Part shown: piece by piece, positions 16,251 through 25,469 of the stretch | How the letters are laid out: each line of letters begins with the position of its first letter | Numbering within the stretch: the stretch's first letter is position 1 | Assembly: GCA_964526785.1 (NCBI GenBank) | Contig: CAZGMJ010000028.1 | Location: 1 to 64,000 of the forward strand | Direction of reading: 5' to 3' | Length of the DNA: 64,000 nt | Source: CAZGMJ01 sp964526785 | GTDB lineage: Bacteria; Planctomycetota; Phycisphaerae; Sedimentisphaerales; Anaerobacaceae | Notes under the pieces: model-generated | Databases searched by the model: none | The model's input: the letters and a program-made list of their open reading frames with translations, nothing else | What the model was told of the DNA's origin: nothing | Program-made: the position numbers and the translations under genes

Positions 16251-17777
16251 ATGTTACGAACGACAGATAAGCCGGCTTGTTTTTTGATTGCCATTCTTGT
16301 GTTGGGAGCGACTACGGGACTCCGGGGTCGGGACGGTGGATACACTGCTCATGTCCCATTGCATGATGTTCCTCTCCGATTGGCTGCGGTCGATTCCTCA
16401 CATGATGCAGGAGAAGACTACGTCGTTGTCCGGCCCCGGGAATATGGGGGTGCGCTTCGCAATCCAATGAAGGGATTCACGAATCGGGGTTTCCGTGAGG
16501 ACAACGAATGGGCGACGCTGGCACACTGTTACATTCGGTGGAATCAGATTGAGAACCACGAATCGGACGACATAACCAAGATTAAGGAATGGTGCGACGA
16601 TCATTGGCGAGGGGTGAGTGAACACAATCAGAAGGTGATTCCGCGTGTATATCTGCACTGGAGCGGTAGCCGAAAGTACTGGCCCGCCGACATGCAGGCA
16701 GACGATTACACCAGCGAGCAATTCATTCGGCGAGTTACCCGTCTGGTGCGGCGGCTTGGGACGTGCTGGGATACCGATCCGCGAATTGCACATATCGAAA
16801 TGGGCATTATCGGCAAGTGGGGCGAGCATCACAGTCCTTCCCCGACTCCCGAAATACAGAGGGTGTTGGGTGCGGCCTTCCGTGCTGCGTTTGTCAACAA
16901 GCAGGTCCTGGTACGCCATCCCTGGAAGGAGTTTCAGGGCTATGCATTCGGGGGTTACTGGGATTCCTGGGCGCATGCCGGCCAGATGGATTCGCATGGC
17001 AAAGGCATGTTGGAGATGGGAGATCGCTGGCGCAGCAGTCTCATGGGCGGCGAAACGGCTTATAACTGGGGACGCTACAAGGAGCAACCTGGGGACAGCC
17101 CGACGGATACTGTGTCCGATCCTGTGCACCGCAGTTTCCTGATCGATACCATTCGCTCCCTGCATTGTACGCAGTTGCGCTGGGTTGCTGACTACGACCA
17201 GAGCGATCCTGCGGCGCGAGCGGGTGCTGAAGAAGTGCAAAAGGCTTTCGGGTATCGTTTTGTGCTGGAGCAGGTGCGGTATCCGAGACGCATCGATGCC
17301 GGTGAGTCTTTCGGGGTGTCGTTCGAGGTCGTGAATACGGGGTCGGCTCCGTTCTATTATGACTGGCCGGTGGAGTTGAGTCTGTTGGAGCCGGATACGG
17401 GTCGCCCGATCTGGCGAGAACGATTCGCGTCGGCCGACATCCGAACATGGATGCCGGGAGATTGCTGGGATTCTTCTCGCAGAGCGTATGCTCAGCCTCC
17501 CGCGTCCACCAGCGTACGGGACTCCTTTATGCTAGACAGGACTGTGCCATCCGGTCCGTATCATCTGGCTATCGCCATACCAGACCCGGCGGGGAATGTC
17601 CCTTCATTGCGAATGGCGATCGAGAATTGCATCGTCGGCGGCCGGCATCCGGTGGGAGTGATCGGCGTAGGGATGCGCCCGGCGATCGTGCAACTGGAGT
17701 CCGAACGTTTCATCGATCCGCAGACCGACACGACGCTTCGCTACTATCCCGCCAAAGTCATTAAGGCAGAGCAATGA
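16251..17777 (+). CDS. secreted DUF4832 protein, glycosidase-like
   Basis: 508 residues with a signal peptide (CFLIAILVLGATTGLRG). The region GALRNPMKGFTNRG ... LAHCYIRWNQIE followed by VIPRVYLHWSG and IAHIEMGIIGKWGEHH has the strand-helix periodicity and acidic ends of a TIM-barrel glycosidase (residues about 60-330). The C-terminal ~150 residues (FGVSFEVVNTGSAPFYYDWPVE) form the DUF4832 beta-sandwich. Catalytic candidates are acidic residues such as Glu in HIEMG, by analogy with GH42-like barrels; activity is unproven. It lies between GH9 and GH31 genes on the same strand. Confidence 0.75.
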   Translation: MLRTTDKPACFLIAILVLGATTGLRGRDGGYTAHVPLHDVPLRLAAVDSSHDAGEDYVVVRPREYGGALRNPMKGFTNRGFREDNEWATLAHCYIRWNQIENHESDDITKIKEWCDDHWRGVSEHNQKVIPRVYLHWSGSRKYWPADMQADDYTSEQFIRRVTRLVRRLGTCWDTDPRIAHIEMGIIGKWGEHHSPSPTPEIQRVLGAAFRAAFVNKQVLVRHPWKEFQGYAFGGYWDSWAHAGQMDSHGKGMLEMGDRWRSSLMGGETAYNWGRYKEQPGDSPTDTVSDPVHRSFLIDTIRSLHCTQLRWVADYDQSDPAARAGAEEVQKAFGYRFVLEQVRYPRRIDAGESFGVSFEVVNTGSAPFYYDWPVELSLLEPDTGRPIWRERFASADIRTWMPGDCWDSSRRAYAQPPASTSVRDSFMLDRTVPSGPYHLAIAIPDPAGNVPSLRMAIENCIVGGRHPVGVIGVGMRPAIVQLESERFIDPQTDTTLRYYPAKVIKAEQ

Positions 17778-17809
17778 CGGGGCCTGCGCTGACTCGCGCA
17801 TTGCCTTGC

Positions 17810-17824
17810 TGACAATCATTGTCA
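17810..17824. promoter_or_regulatory. 15-bp perfect palindrome upstream of the GH31 gene
   Basis: TGACAAT C ATTGTCA is a perfect inverted repeat centred 27 bp upstream of the GH31 start codon. Its size and place suit a dimeric repressor operator or an mRNA stem. No regulator gene lies next to it. Confidence 0.4.
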
Positions 17825-17843
17825 ATTAGTGAAAGGTGGTATT

Positions 17844-19460
17844 ATGACGCGTATGTTCCGATGTCTGCTGGTCGTTGCGTTGCTGAGTATCACTGGTATT
17901 CGGTCCCTTGCAGATACTCGCACGGTCCCCTTGCTGGAAGGCGAGAGGTTCTGGGGCGGCTGCGTGACGGATGGCCGGGCCATGCCCTTTGGCGCAGAGG
18001 AGTTTGCGCGAGATCTTTACGGCAATACGGGCGGCAATCAGGCCCAACCGCTGCTGATCTCGAACAAGGGACGATATGTCTGGAACGAGGAACCGTTCCA
18101 TTTTGCCTTTGACGGCGAGAATCTGAAGCTCGAATCGAGGGCCGGCAAGTTTGAGATCGGCATTCAGGGTGATTGTCTTGGCGAGGTCTACAGATACGTC
18201 AGCCGGACCTATTTCCCCAGTACGGGTGAGATCCCTGATGAGTTGCTGTTTGTCAAGCCTCAGTATAATACCTGGATCGAGTTGATCTACGACCAGCGTG
18301 AGGACCGAATCCGCAAGTATGCCGCTGACATCCTGGCCAACGGTTTCCCGTCCGGGGTACTGATGATCGATGACAACTGGCAGGAAGACTACGGCGTATG
18401 GGAATTCCACCCCGGGCGATTCAGCGATCCAAAGGGCATGGTGGATACGCTCCACGACCAGGACTTCAAGGTGATGCTGTGGATTTGTCCCTATTTCAGT
18501 CCTGACTGCGAGACTTTCAGACTGATGAACAAGCAGGGCTATTTTCTCAGAGACAAGCGAGGCGGGACCTATATACGCAAATGGTGGAACGGTTACAGCG
18601 CCTCGCTCGATCTGACGAATCGGGAGGCCGTGGCGTACTTTCAGGGCAGGCTTGCCTACCTCGTCGAGGAGTACGGTGTCGATGGTTTTAAGCTCGACGC
18701 CGGGGACGCCGGCCACTACGACGATTCGAACATCAAAGCTCAACGGGCTATCAGTCCCAATGTGTTCTCGGAATTCTGGGCCAGGCTCGGACTGCCTTTC
18801 AAACTGAACGAGTACCGGGCCTGTTGGAAAATGGCCGGCCAGCCGCTGGCGCAGCGTCTGCGGGACAAGGGGCATAACTGGCGTGATCTGGGGCAACTTA
18901 TCCCGGATGCCCTGGCCCTGGGACTGATGGGCTACGCCTACACTTGCCCGGATATGATCGGTGGAGGCGAATACTCCTACTTCTACAACAATCCCGACAA
19001 GCCTCTGGATCAGGAGCTTATAGTCCGTTCGGCCCAATGCTCGGCTCTCATGCCGATGATGCAGTTTTCGGTCGCTCCGTGGCGCGTGCTGAACCGGGAG
19101 AATCTGGAGATTTGTCGGAAGATGGCCCTGGTGCACGAAAGGATGGGGCCCAAGATTCTCGCCATTGCCAAAGCTTCCGCCGAATCGGGCGAGCCGATGG
19201 TGCGCCACCTGGAGTATATGTATCCGCACCAGGGCTATGCCAAGATCAAGGACCAGTTTCTGCTGGGTGACAGTATTCTTGTGGCGCCGGTCCTGGAGCA
19301 GGGCCAGACGAGCCGTACGGTAGTCTTCCCCAGGGGTCTCTGGAGAGGAGATGACGATTCTGTCGTCGAGGGCCCGTGTACGCTTGAGATCAAGGCGCCA
19401 CTGGATCGCCTGCCGTGGTATCGGCTGATTCCGCAGAGATCGCCCCGCAGTCGCGATTGA
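17844..19460 (+). CDS. secreted glycoside hydrolase family 31, MYORG-like
   Basis: 538 residues from ATG 17844 (AAAGGTGG just upstream), with a signal peptide (CLLVVALLSITGIRSLA). Domain order is an N-terminal beta-sandwich to about residue 125, a TIM barrel (about 135-440), then a small C-terminal beta domain. The nucleophile is Asp285 in FKLDAGD. The stretches GVLMIDDNWQ, VMLWICPYFSP and KWWNGYSASLDLT match the MYORG branch of GH31, whose human member is an alpha-galactosidase, better than the alpha-glucosidase branch. So an exo-alpha-glycosidase, possibly alpha-galactosidase, is expected. Confidence 0.85.
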   Translation: MTRMFRCLLVVALLSITGIRSLADTRTVPLLEGERFWGGCVTDGRAMPFGAEEFARDLYGNTGGNQAQPLLISNKGRYVWNEEPFHFAFDGENLKLESRAGKFEIGIQGDCLGEVYRYVSRTYFPSTGEIPDELLFVKPQYNTWIELIYDQREDRIRKYAADILANGFPSGVLMIDDNWQEDYGVWEFHPGRFSDPKGMVDTLHDQDFKVMLWICPYFSPDCETFRLMNKQGYFLRDKRGGTYIRKWWNGYSASLDLTNREAVAYFQGRLAYLVEEYGVDGFKLDAGDAGHYDDSNIKAQRAISPNVFSEFWARLGLPFKLNEYRACWKMAGQPLAQRLRDKGHNWRDLGQLIPDALALGLMGYAYTCPDMIGGGEYSYFYNNPDKPLDQELIVRSAQCSALMPMMQFSVAPWRVLNRENLEICRKMALVHERMGPKILAIAKASAESGEPMVRHLEYMYPHQGYAKIKDQFLLGDSILVAPVLEQGQTSRTVVFPRGLWRGDDDSVVEGPCTLEIKAPLDRLPWYRLIPQRSPRSRD

Positions 19461-19690
19461 CACACAGATAGCCTATACGCAACTGTTCAGTATTGTCGTT
19501 CAGAATCGTCGGGCGTACCAGCCGCCAATGACACCTGCATTGCGCCCCGCAAAGCAGCCTTCGGCATCCATTGAATTCTCTGGAGCGGTGCAGTCGCCGA
19601 TCGCGTGAGGATCAAAACGGCCTTGCCAATCACGCACCATATCTTCTATAGTGTAAACGATCCGGTAAGAAACTGCATTTAAGGACGAAC

Positions 19691-20098
19691 ATGGCAAGAC
19701 TTACCCTCGAACTCGAGGAAGTAATACGGATACTGGTTGCTCACGATCTGCTACCCGGCGAGGTTGTGAACCCGACGGCAAAGGGGGACAAGATCCATTT
19801 CATGATCAAGGTGGATTCTTTTATGATCCCCCGCATTCCGGCCTCCCTGGAGTATGTGCGTCTCGAGGGTAACGACATGATCTTTCATCTGACGGTTATC
19901 AGCAGCCGTTTCAACAGCGTTCTCGGCCGGCTGAAGCGGGCCTTCCATCTGAACGTTCCCGAATGGATTCGGCTTGATCTGCCGAAGGTGCTTGTCGATA
20001 CGGAGAAACTCCTGATGGAGAAGAACATCCAGGGCGTTACGGTCGAAGAGGTCACCGTGAAGGACGGGGAATTGACGGTTATTACTTCGAGTGCATGA
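19691..20098 (+). CDS. conserved-looking small protein, unknown function
   Basis: 135 residues, no signal peptide or membrane segment, mixed alpha/beta. It begins LTLELEEVIRILVAHDLLPGEV and ends in a strand (TVKDGELTVITSS). I do not recognise the family. ATG 19691 is preceded by a weak AAGGA. Good codon use and a stable composition like its housekeeping neighbours argue it is real. A 230-bp gap separates it from the GH31 gene, so it is probably its own unit. Confidence 0.65.
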   Translation: MARLTLELEEVIRILVAHDLLPGEVVNPTAKGDKIHFMIKVDSFMIPRIPASLEYVRLEGNDMIFHLTVISSRFNSVLGRLKRAFHLNVPEWIRLDLPKVLVDTEKLLMEKNIQGVTVEEVTVKDGELTVITSSA

Positions 20099-20217
20099 GG
20101 GACCTGAAGCGGGGCGGCGGTCTTTAGAGGGGTAGAATATGCGTGGCGGGGGCAGGGCATCGGGCGTGGACAGCGGGGGCCGGCAGAGGCGAGCGGCACG
20201 AGGCGAGCACAATCGGG

Positions 20218-21222
20218 TCAGTGCACGCCGTAGAGTTCCAGTCCGGTAGACTCGTGATTGATAAGAACGCGAACGCGGGCGATGCGCATGGGGTGCGGCA
20301 ACGGCAACCGAAAGGTTCCGGCTGAATAGAGTTTCTTTCGTCCGTTCCGGTTGAAGGTTTCGGTTCGCGGGCCGCGGGGCGTATGGTAGGACACTTCGAT
20401 GTCGTTGATTCGAAGATACGAAGCCTTGTGGCCTGTCCGCTTGATCCGCAGTTCCCGTACGGGCTGGTGGTACGGGTTGCTGCAAAGCGTTTCGAGCCAC
20501 GTGCTGTCGCCGGGAGGGGTGGTTCCCAACAGGACTTCTTCAGGGACCGCCTGCACGAAGGCGGGTGCGTTCGGCAGGTTGAGATTCAGGGTGCTGCCAT
20601 GGAAAGCGGAGGGGTGTTGCGGTACGCCGGTGACTTGCAGACCTGCGGACTCGTGATTGATGTGTATGCGTATTCTATGGACGATCATCGGCGCCGGCAG
20701 GGCGAGGCGAAAGACCCCGTTGCCGTAGAGCTTGTCGCGTCCGTTCTTATTGAGCGTGTGGCGAACGGGCCCTCGGCGGGTCCGGCCCGTGATTTCGATA
20801 TCGTTGATGCGCAGGTAGCGGGCGTGATTGCCGGTGCGTCGGAGGCGGATTTCCTTGATCAGGCCGGAGTAGCGGGTGTCGCAGAGCATCTCCAGCCATG
20901 TGCTGTCTCCGGGCGGAGTGGTACCCAACAGGATCTCGCCCGGGTATGGGCTTGCTGCGAGCACCATGGTCTGCTCGTACTGCTGGATGAGAGCCTTCAT
21001 CTCGGCCAACAGGCGGTTTGCGGCGAGGCTATCGAGGACGGGGCCCCGGGACATGGTGTCGAGCTGTTCTGCGTGGGCGAGGACTTGCGAAGAGAGGGTT
21101 TGCAGTTCCCTGCCATGCCCATAGCCAAGGTAGCCAGCGACGCTCGCAGAGACGATGCAGATCGTTGCGAGGCATCCGAAGGCGGCGATGCGGCGGGTCG
21201 GTTTGTGTTTGGGCGTTTTCAT
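20218..21222 (-). CDS. single-pass membrane protein with two tandem ~105-residue repeats
   Basis: 334 residues from ATG 21222; the longer frame to 21321 adds an unlikely basic N terminus. A short cytoplasmic tail is followed by one membrane helix (IAAFGCLATICIVSASVAGYLGYG), a helical linker, then two homologous domains at about residues 93-200 and 228-334. Each begins with LLGTTPPGDSTWLE, then the pattern RxxRTGxxAxYLRINDIE, a KNGRxKLY or RNGRKKLY element, and ends NHESxGLxxxGV. The extracytoplasmic domains look all-beta, possibly galactose-binding-like (YLRINDIE recalls the discoidin core). I do not know the family. Confidence 0.7.
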   Translation of the reverse strand: MKTPKHKPTRRIAAFGCLATICIVSASVAGYLGYGHGRELQTLSSQVLAHAEQLDTMSRGPVLDSLAANRLLAEMKALIQQYEQTMVLAASPYPGEILLGTTPPGDSTWLEMLCDTRYSGLIKEIRLRRTGNHARYLRINDIEITGRTRRGPVRHTLNKNGRDKLYGNGVFRLALPAPMIVHRIRIHINHESAGLQVTGVPQHPSAFHGSTLNLNLPNAPAFVQAVPEEVLLGTTPPGDSTWLETLCSNPYHQPVRELRIKRTGHKASYLRINDIEVSYHTPRGPRTETFNRNGRKKLYSAGTFRLPLPHPMRIARVRVLINHESTGLELYGVH

Positions 21223-21467
21223 TTTCGCGGCCTTTGCATTTGGGTTGATTCGTGCGATTCTTCTACAAAAGAAAGGCGCGAAGGCGGGGGTTTGTAACGC
21301 AAAAGCCTGCGGTCCAAACAATTGGCGGGGCAGGGGCGTACAATATGCGGCCTGGTTGGGCGTACGCGGCCGCGACGAAGAGGAACGCTGGTATTGCAGG
21401 AGGTTCCAGGGCTTTTTGCTTGGCGCTTCGGCACTGCGGCCGTAGACTCGCCTGCGTCTAATTACAG

Positions 21468-24392
21468 TTGGTGCATGAGTTTAGAATGAAACACGAACCG
21501 GAACAAATCGCGCGCGGGTTGGAGGGGCGTGTGAAAGGCGATGTCTTTTGCGACATACTTCACCGTGCGGCTTTCAGCACGGACGCCAGTATCTATCGGA
21601 TTGTGCCCGTGTGCGTGGCGGCCCCTCGGGATGTGGAGGACGTGGCGCAGATCGTCAAGTATGCGAGAGACCGCGGCATCGCGGTGGCGGCCCGCGGGGC
21701 GGGGACAGGGCTTGCCGGCGAGTCTCTGACGGACGGTATCATGCTGGATATGACTCAGCACACGAATGCTATCGTCCGGACGTACGAAGACGGCGGGTTT
21801 GTAACGTGCCGGCCCGGTGCGGTGCTGGGTGATGTGAACGGGCATCTGAGAACGCTGGGACGGAAGATCGGGCCGGATCCTTCGAGCGCAAATCGCGCGA
21901 CGGCAGGGGGTTGCGTTGCCAACAATGCGACCGGGGCGCACTCGCTCGAGTATGGGCATATGGGCGGACATGTGGTGCGGCTGCAGGCTGTTCTGGATGA
22001 CGGCAGCGTGGTTGATTTGGCAAACGACATGGACCCGGGGCAGGCGGGCAATACACGATTGAAATCGATCGGCGAACAGTGCGCCGATCTGCTGGAGCGA
22101 AATGCGGGGGTGATTGCGAAATCGATGCCTCGGACGAAACGCAATCGCAGCGGCTACAGCGTGGGAGGCGTTTATCATGATGGCAGGCTCGATCTGGCGC
22201 GACTGATGGCGGGTTCTGAGGGTACGCTGGCCGTCTTTACGGAGATTACGCTGCGGACCGTCGCGTTGCCGAGGGCGAAGGGGCTGTTGCAGCTTGAGTT
22301 CGATTCGCTGCAGAAGATGGCCGAGGCGGTTGTTCCCATTGTCGAAAGCGGGGCGACGGCGTGTGAAATGATGGGGCAGCGTCTGATCGGGATGGCGCGC
22401 GAGGGGCTGGCGCATTATCGGGATATTCTGCCTGCGGACGCGGCGGCTACGCTCCTTGTCGAGCATACGGGCGACGATCCGCAGGAGGTCCGGGACAAGC
22501 TGTCGGCGACCGATTCGGCAGTCGGCGAGATTGCATCGGACCGGCAGTTCTTTCTTGGAGAGCAGGAACAGGCGAGGCTGTGGAAATGCCGGAAAGACGC
22601 GGGGCCGCTGCTCTACCGGCACCGGAGCAAGAAGCACCCGGCGGAGTTTATGGAGGATGTATCGGTCGAGCACACGCGATTGGGGGAGTATATCGCGGGT
22701 CTGGAGGAGCTGGGAAGGAAGTATGATTTTACGATGTCCTATTTCGGGCATGCGGGCGATGGTGAGCTGCACCTGCGGCCGTACCTGGATTTGGGCAGTA
22801 CCGAGGACGTGCAGAAGATGCGGGCGATTGCGGAGGATGTGTTCAATCTTGCGTGGTCGCTGGGGGGATCGATCAGCGGCGAGCATGCCGATGGTCTGGT
22901 GCGGGCGGCTTTCATTCGCGGCCAGTACGGGCCTGAATTCTATGAGGTGCTCTGCAAGATCAAGGAGATTTTCGATCCTGAGGCGATGCTGAATCCGGGC
23001 AAGATCATCAACGCCGATCCGGATGTTATGGTTAAGAATCTTCGGCGGGCCAAACACGTACTGGCGGAGCGGGCAAAGTCGGAGCTGATCTTCAACAGAG
23101 ACGAGCTCGAACTGGAACTGGAGCAGTGTTACGGGTGCGGGCTGTGCCTGAGCAAGGATCCTGAGACGCGTATGTGCCCGGTCTTTCGGGCGATGGGAGA
23201 GGAACTGGCCAGTTCACGGGCAAAGGCGAATCTGCTGAATTTCTGGGCGACGGGCCAGTTGGATGAGAAGGATTTCGAGTCTGCCGAGTTTCGCAAATTC
23301 CTGGATCTGTGCGTGAACTGCAAGGCGTGTCAGCAGGATTGTCCGTCGGGGGTAGATATTTCGACGCTGATGGCGGCGGCCCGGGCGGAGTACGCCAGAC
23401 GCAAGGGGCTTCGAAGGACCGAGCGACTGCTCAGCGGCAATCGTTTTCTGAGCATGGCGGGCAGTGCGTTTGCGCCGATATCCAATTTCTTTATGGGTCT
23501 ACCCGTGTTTGCGTGGTTCATGGAAAAGGCAATCGGTGTAGACAGACGACGCGGGATGCCCGGGTTCCTGCGGGGGTCTTTTATCAAAGCGGGGCGGAAG
23601 TACATGGCCGCACGCGAGCCGATAGAGGCGCCGGTGGACAAGGTTGCGTATTTTGTGGATACGTACGCCAACACTAACGATCACGAACTGGGCTTTGCGG
23701 TGCTCGACGTGCTGTATCATAACGGGATCGAGGTTATGATTCCCGATCAGTTGCCGGCGCCGCTTCCGGCCATCGTTTACGGGGACGTCAAACGGGCGAA
23801 GAAGGATCTGCAATACAGCGCAAAGCATCTGGCCGAGGCGGTTGTTGCGGGATACAAGATCGTCTGCTCGGAGCCGAGTGCGGCATTGTGCCTGAAGGAT
23901 GAATTGCGGCACTATGTGACGGGCGTCGAGGCGCAGATGGTATCTGAGCATACGTACGAACTGATGGACTATCTCCGGGGGATGTACGAGCATGGGAAGC
24001 TCAAGAAGCCCGTTGTTGCCGGTGCGGAGGAATACGCTGAGGGGTTTGTATATCATTTGCCGTGCCATCTGGCGGCGATTGGCGGGCAGGGCGCGAGCAT
24101 GAAGCTTATTGCGGATCTTTGCGGGATAGAAGTGGATGATCTAAGGGCCGGCTGTTGCGGATTGTCGGGCACTTTCGGGATGCAGAAGAAGAACTACGAT
24201 TTGTCGGCGCAGATCGGAGAGGGCCTGAGCCGGGCTTTGGCCGATTCGTCCACCCGGAACGTGCTGACCGAATGTGCGGCTTGCGCGATGCAGATTGAGC
24301 ACATCAGCGACAGTGTAGTCCGACACCCGATCAAGTTGTTGGCTGCGTGTTACCGGGGCGAGCCGGCGGGAAAGGATTCGAACAATGACTGA
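21468..24392 (+). CDS. FAD-linked oxidase fused to 4Fe-4S and CCG domains (D-lactate/2-hydroxyacid dehydrogenase type)
   Basis: About 970 residues; the start is uncertain among TTG 21468, GTG 21471 and ATG 21486. The FAD-binding domain (PCMH fold) shows GAGTGLAGESLTDG and PGAVLGDVN, followed by the FAD-oxidase C domain (YFGHAGDGELHLRP, HADGLVRAAF). The C-terminal third has two cluster motifs, CYGCGLCLSKDPETRMCPVF and CVNCKACQQDCPSG, then a CCG domain (HLPCHLA, AGCCGLSG). This GlcD plus GlcF fusion oxidises D-lactate, glycolate or D-2-hydroxyglutarate and passes electrons to the membrane chain; YdiJ and Dld-II proteins have the same build. It overlaps the next gene by 8 bp and heads a four-gene plus-strand operon. 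Confidence 0.9.
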   Translation: MVHEFRMKHEPEQIARGLEGRVKGDVFCDILHRAAFSTDASIYRIVPVCVAAPRDVEDVAQIVKYARDRGIAVAARGAGTGLAGESLTDGIMLDMTQHTNAIVRTYEDGGFVTCRPGAVLGDVNGHLRTLGRKIGPDPSSANRATAGGCVANNATGAHSLEYGHMGGHVVRLQAVLDDGSVVDLANDMDPGQAGNTRLKSIGEQCADLLERNAGVIAKSMPRTKRNRSGYSVGGVYHDGRLDLARLMAGSEGTLAVFTEITLRTVALPRAKGLLQLEFDSLQKMAEAVVPIVESGATACEMMGQRLIGMAREGLAHYRDILPADAAATLLVEHTGDDPQEVRDKLSATDSAVGEIASDRQFFLGEQEQARLWKCRKDAGPLLYRHRSKKHPAEFMEDVSVEHTRLGEYIAGLEELGRKYDFTMSYFGHAGDGELHLRPYLDLGSTEDVQKMRAIAEDVFNLAWSLGGSISGEHADGLVRAAFIRGQYGPEFYEVLCKIKEIFDPEAMLNPGKIINADPDVMVKNLRRAKHVLAERAKSELIFNRDELELELEQCYGCGLCLSKDPETRMCPVFRAMGEELASSRAKANLLNFWATGQLDEKDFESAEFRKFLDLCVNCKACQQDCPSGVDISTLMAAARAEYARRKGLRRTERLLSGNRFLSMAGSAFAPISNFFMGLPVFAWFMEKAIGVDRRRGMPGFLRGSFIKAGRKYMAAREPIEAPVDKVAYFVDTYANTNDHELGFAVLDVLYHNGIEVMIPDQLPAPLPAIVYGDVKRAKKDLQYSAKHLAEAVVAGYKIVCSEPSAALCLKDELRHYVTGVEAQMVSEHTYELMDYLRGMYEHGKLKKPVVAGAEEYAEGFVYHLPCHLAAIGGQGASMKLIADLCGIEVDDLRAGCCGLSGTFGMQKKNYDLSAQIGEGLSRALADSSTRNVLTECAACAMQIEHISDSVVRHPIKLLAACYRGEPAGKDSNND

Positions 24393-25422
24393 GACCAGAC
24401 TGAAAGAGGCGGTACTCTGGGATCCGGCGGCGGACAAGAAGGTGCAGTGCTATCTGTGCTCGCATCGGTGTTTGATCGCCGAAGGCAAATCGGGACGCTG
24501 TCGGGTGCGCAAGAACGAAGAGGGCGTGCTCTATTCGCTCAATTATGACAAGCTGTGCTCGGCGAATCCCGATCCGATCGAGAAGAAGCCTTTGTTTCAT
24601 TTTCAGCCGGGCACGCGGAGCTTTTCGGTGGCCGCGATGGGCTGCAATTTCCAGTGTGATTTCTGTCAGAACTGGCAGATCAGCCAGGCGGCGATTGAGA
24701 CCGGCCGGATCGACGGGCAGGCGGTCCGTGCCGAGCAGATCGTCGATTCGGCGGCGCGCGCCGGTTGCAGCAGTGTCGCCTATACGTATACGGAGCCAAC
24801 GATCTTCATGGAATTGTGTGCGGACTGCGGGCAGTTGGCGCGGCGTGAGGGTTTGAAGAATGTGTTTGTCAGCAACGGGTACATGACGCGTGAAGCGGTG
24901 GACTTTGCCGCCGCGTGGCTTGACGGCATCAACGTGGATCTGAAGGCATTCACGGAGGATTTCTATCAGCGGCTGTGCAAGGCACGGCTGGAGCCCGTTC
25001 TGGAGACTATTGCGCACATTGCCGGGCAGACCAACATATGGATGGAGCTAACGACTCTTCTGATTCCAGGCGAGAACGACTCGGACGATGAACTGAGGCG
25101 ATTGACGGGGTTCATTGCGGAGAAGGCGGGCGTCGATGTGCCCTGGCACGTGAGCCGGTATCATCCGATGTACAAGCATCAGAGCGGCGGGGCGACGCCG
25201 ACGAAAAGCCTGCAGCGGGCGTATGAGATCGGCAAAGAGGCCGGTTTACGCTATATTTATCTGGGCAATGTCCCCGGCGATCAATTTGAGAGCACGTTTT
25301 GTCCCGGTTGCGGGCGGATGCTTATCGAACGGCTCGGATATAGCATAGGGGCCAATGCCATTGAAGAGGGCAAGTGCCCGGACTGCGGCGAAAGTATAGC
25401 AGGCGTGGCCATGAGTGGATGA
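24385..25422 (+). CDS. amrS: AmmeMemoRadiSam-type radical SAM enzyme
   Basis: 345 residues. The radical SAM cluster motif is C87-x3-C91-x2-C94 (CNFQCDFC). Before it is the family's N-terminal Cys-rich element (CYLCSHRCLIAEGKSGRC), and the protein ends with a rubredoxin-like pair, CPGC ... CPDCG. This is the AmrS/PflA-like group found with MEMO and AMMECR1 partners; neither partner is next to it here. The substrate is unknown. ATG 24385 overlaps the end of the dehydrogenase gene by 8 bp, so expression is coupled, and pdxB follows 47 bp later. Confidence 0.88.
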   Translation: MTETRLKEAVLWDPAADKKVQCYLCSHRCLIAEGKSGRCRVRKNEEGVLYSLNYDKLCSANPDPIEKKPLFHFQPGTRSFSVAAMGCNFQCDFCQNWQISQAAIETGRIDGQAVRAEQIVDSAARAGCSSVAYTYTEPTIFMELCADCGQLARREGLKNVFVSNGYMTREAVDFAAAWLDGINVDLKAFTEDFYQRLCKARLEPVLETIAHIAGQTNIWMELTTLLIPGENDSDDELRRLTGFIAEKAGVDVPWHVSRYHPMYKHQSGGATPTKSLQRAYEIGKEAGLRYIYLGNVPGDQFESTFCPGCGRMLIERLGYSIGANAIEEGKCPDCGESIAGVAMSG

Positions 25423-25469
25423 TTTTGTTGAGCGGTGCGGCGGCATCGAATTAATCGAGAAGAGAGCAT

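Noticed and set aside
17826..19463. 545-codon minus-strand open frame
   Set aside because: Exact antisense shadow of the GH31 gene, whose catalytic motifs and signal peptide are clear.
21462..23057. 531-codon minus-strand open frame
   Set aside because: Antisense to the FAD/Fe-S dehydrogenase; Arg/His/Pro-rich composition typical of shadow frames in GC-rich DNA.
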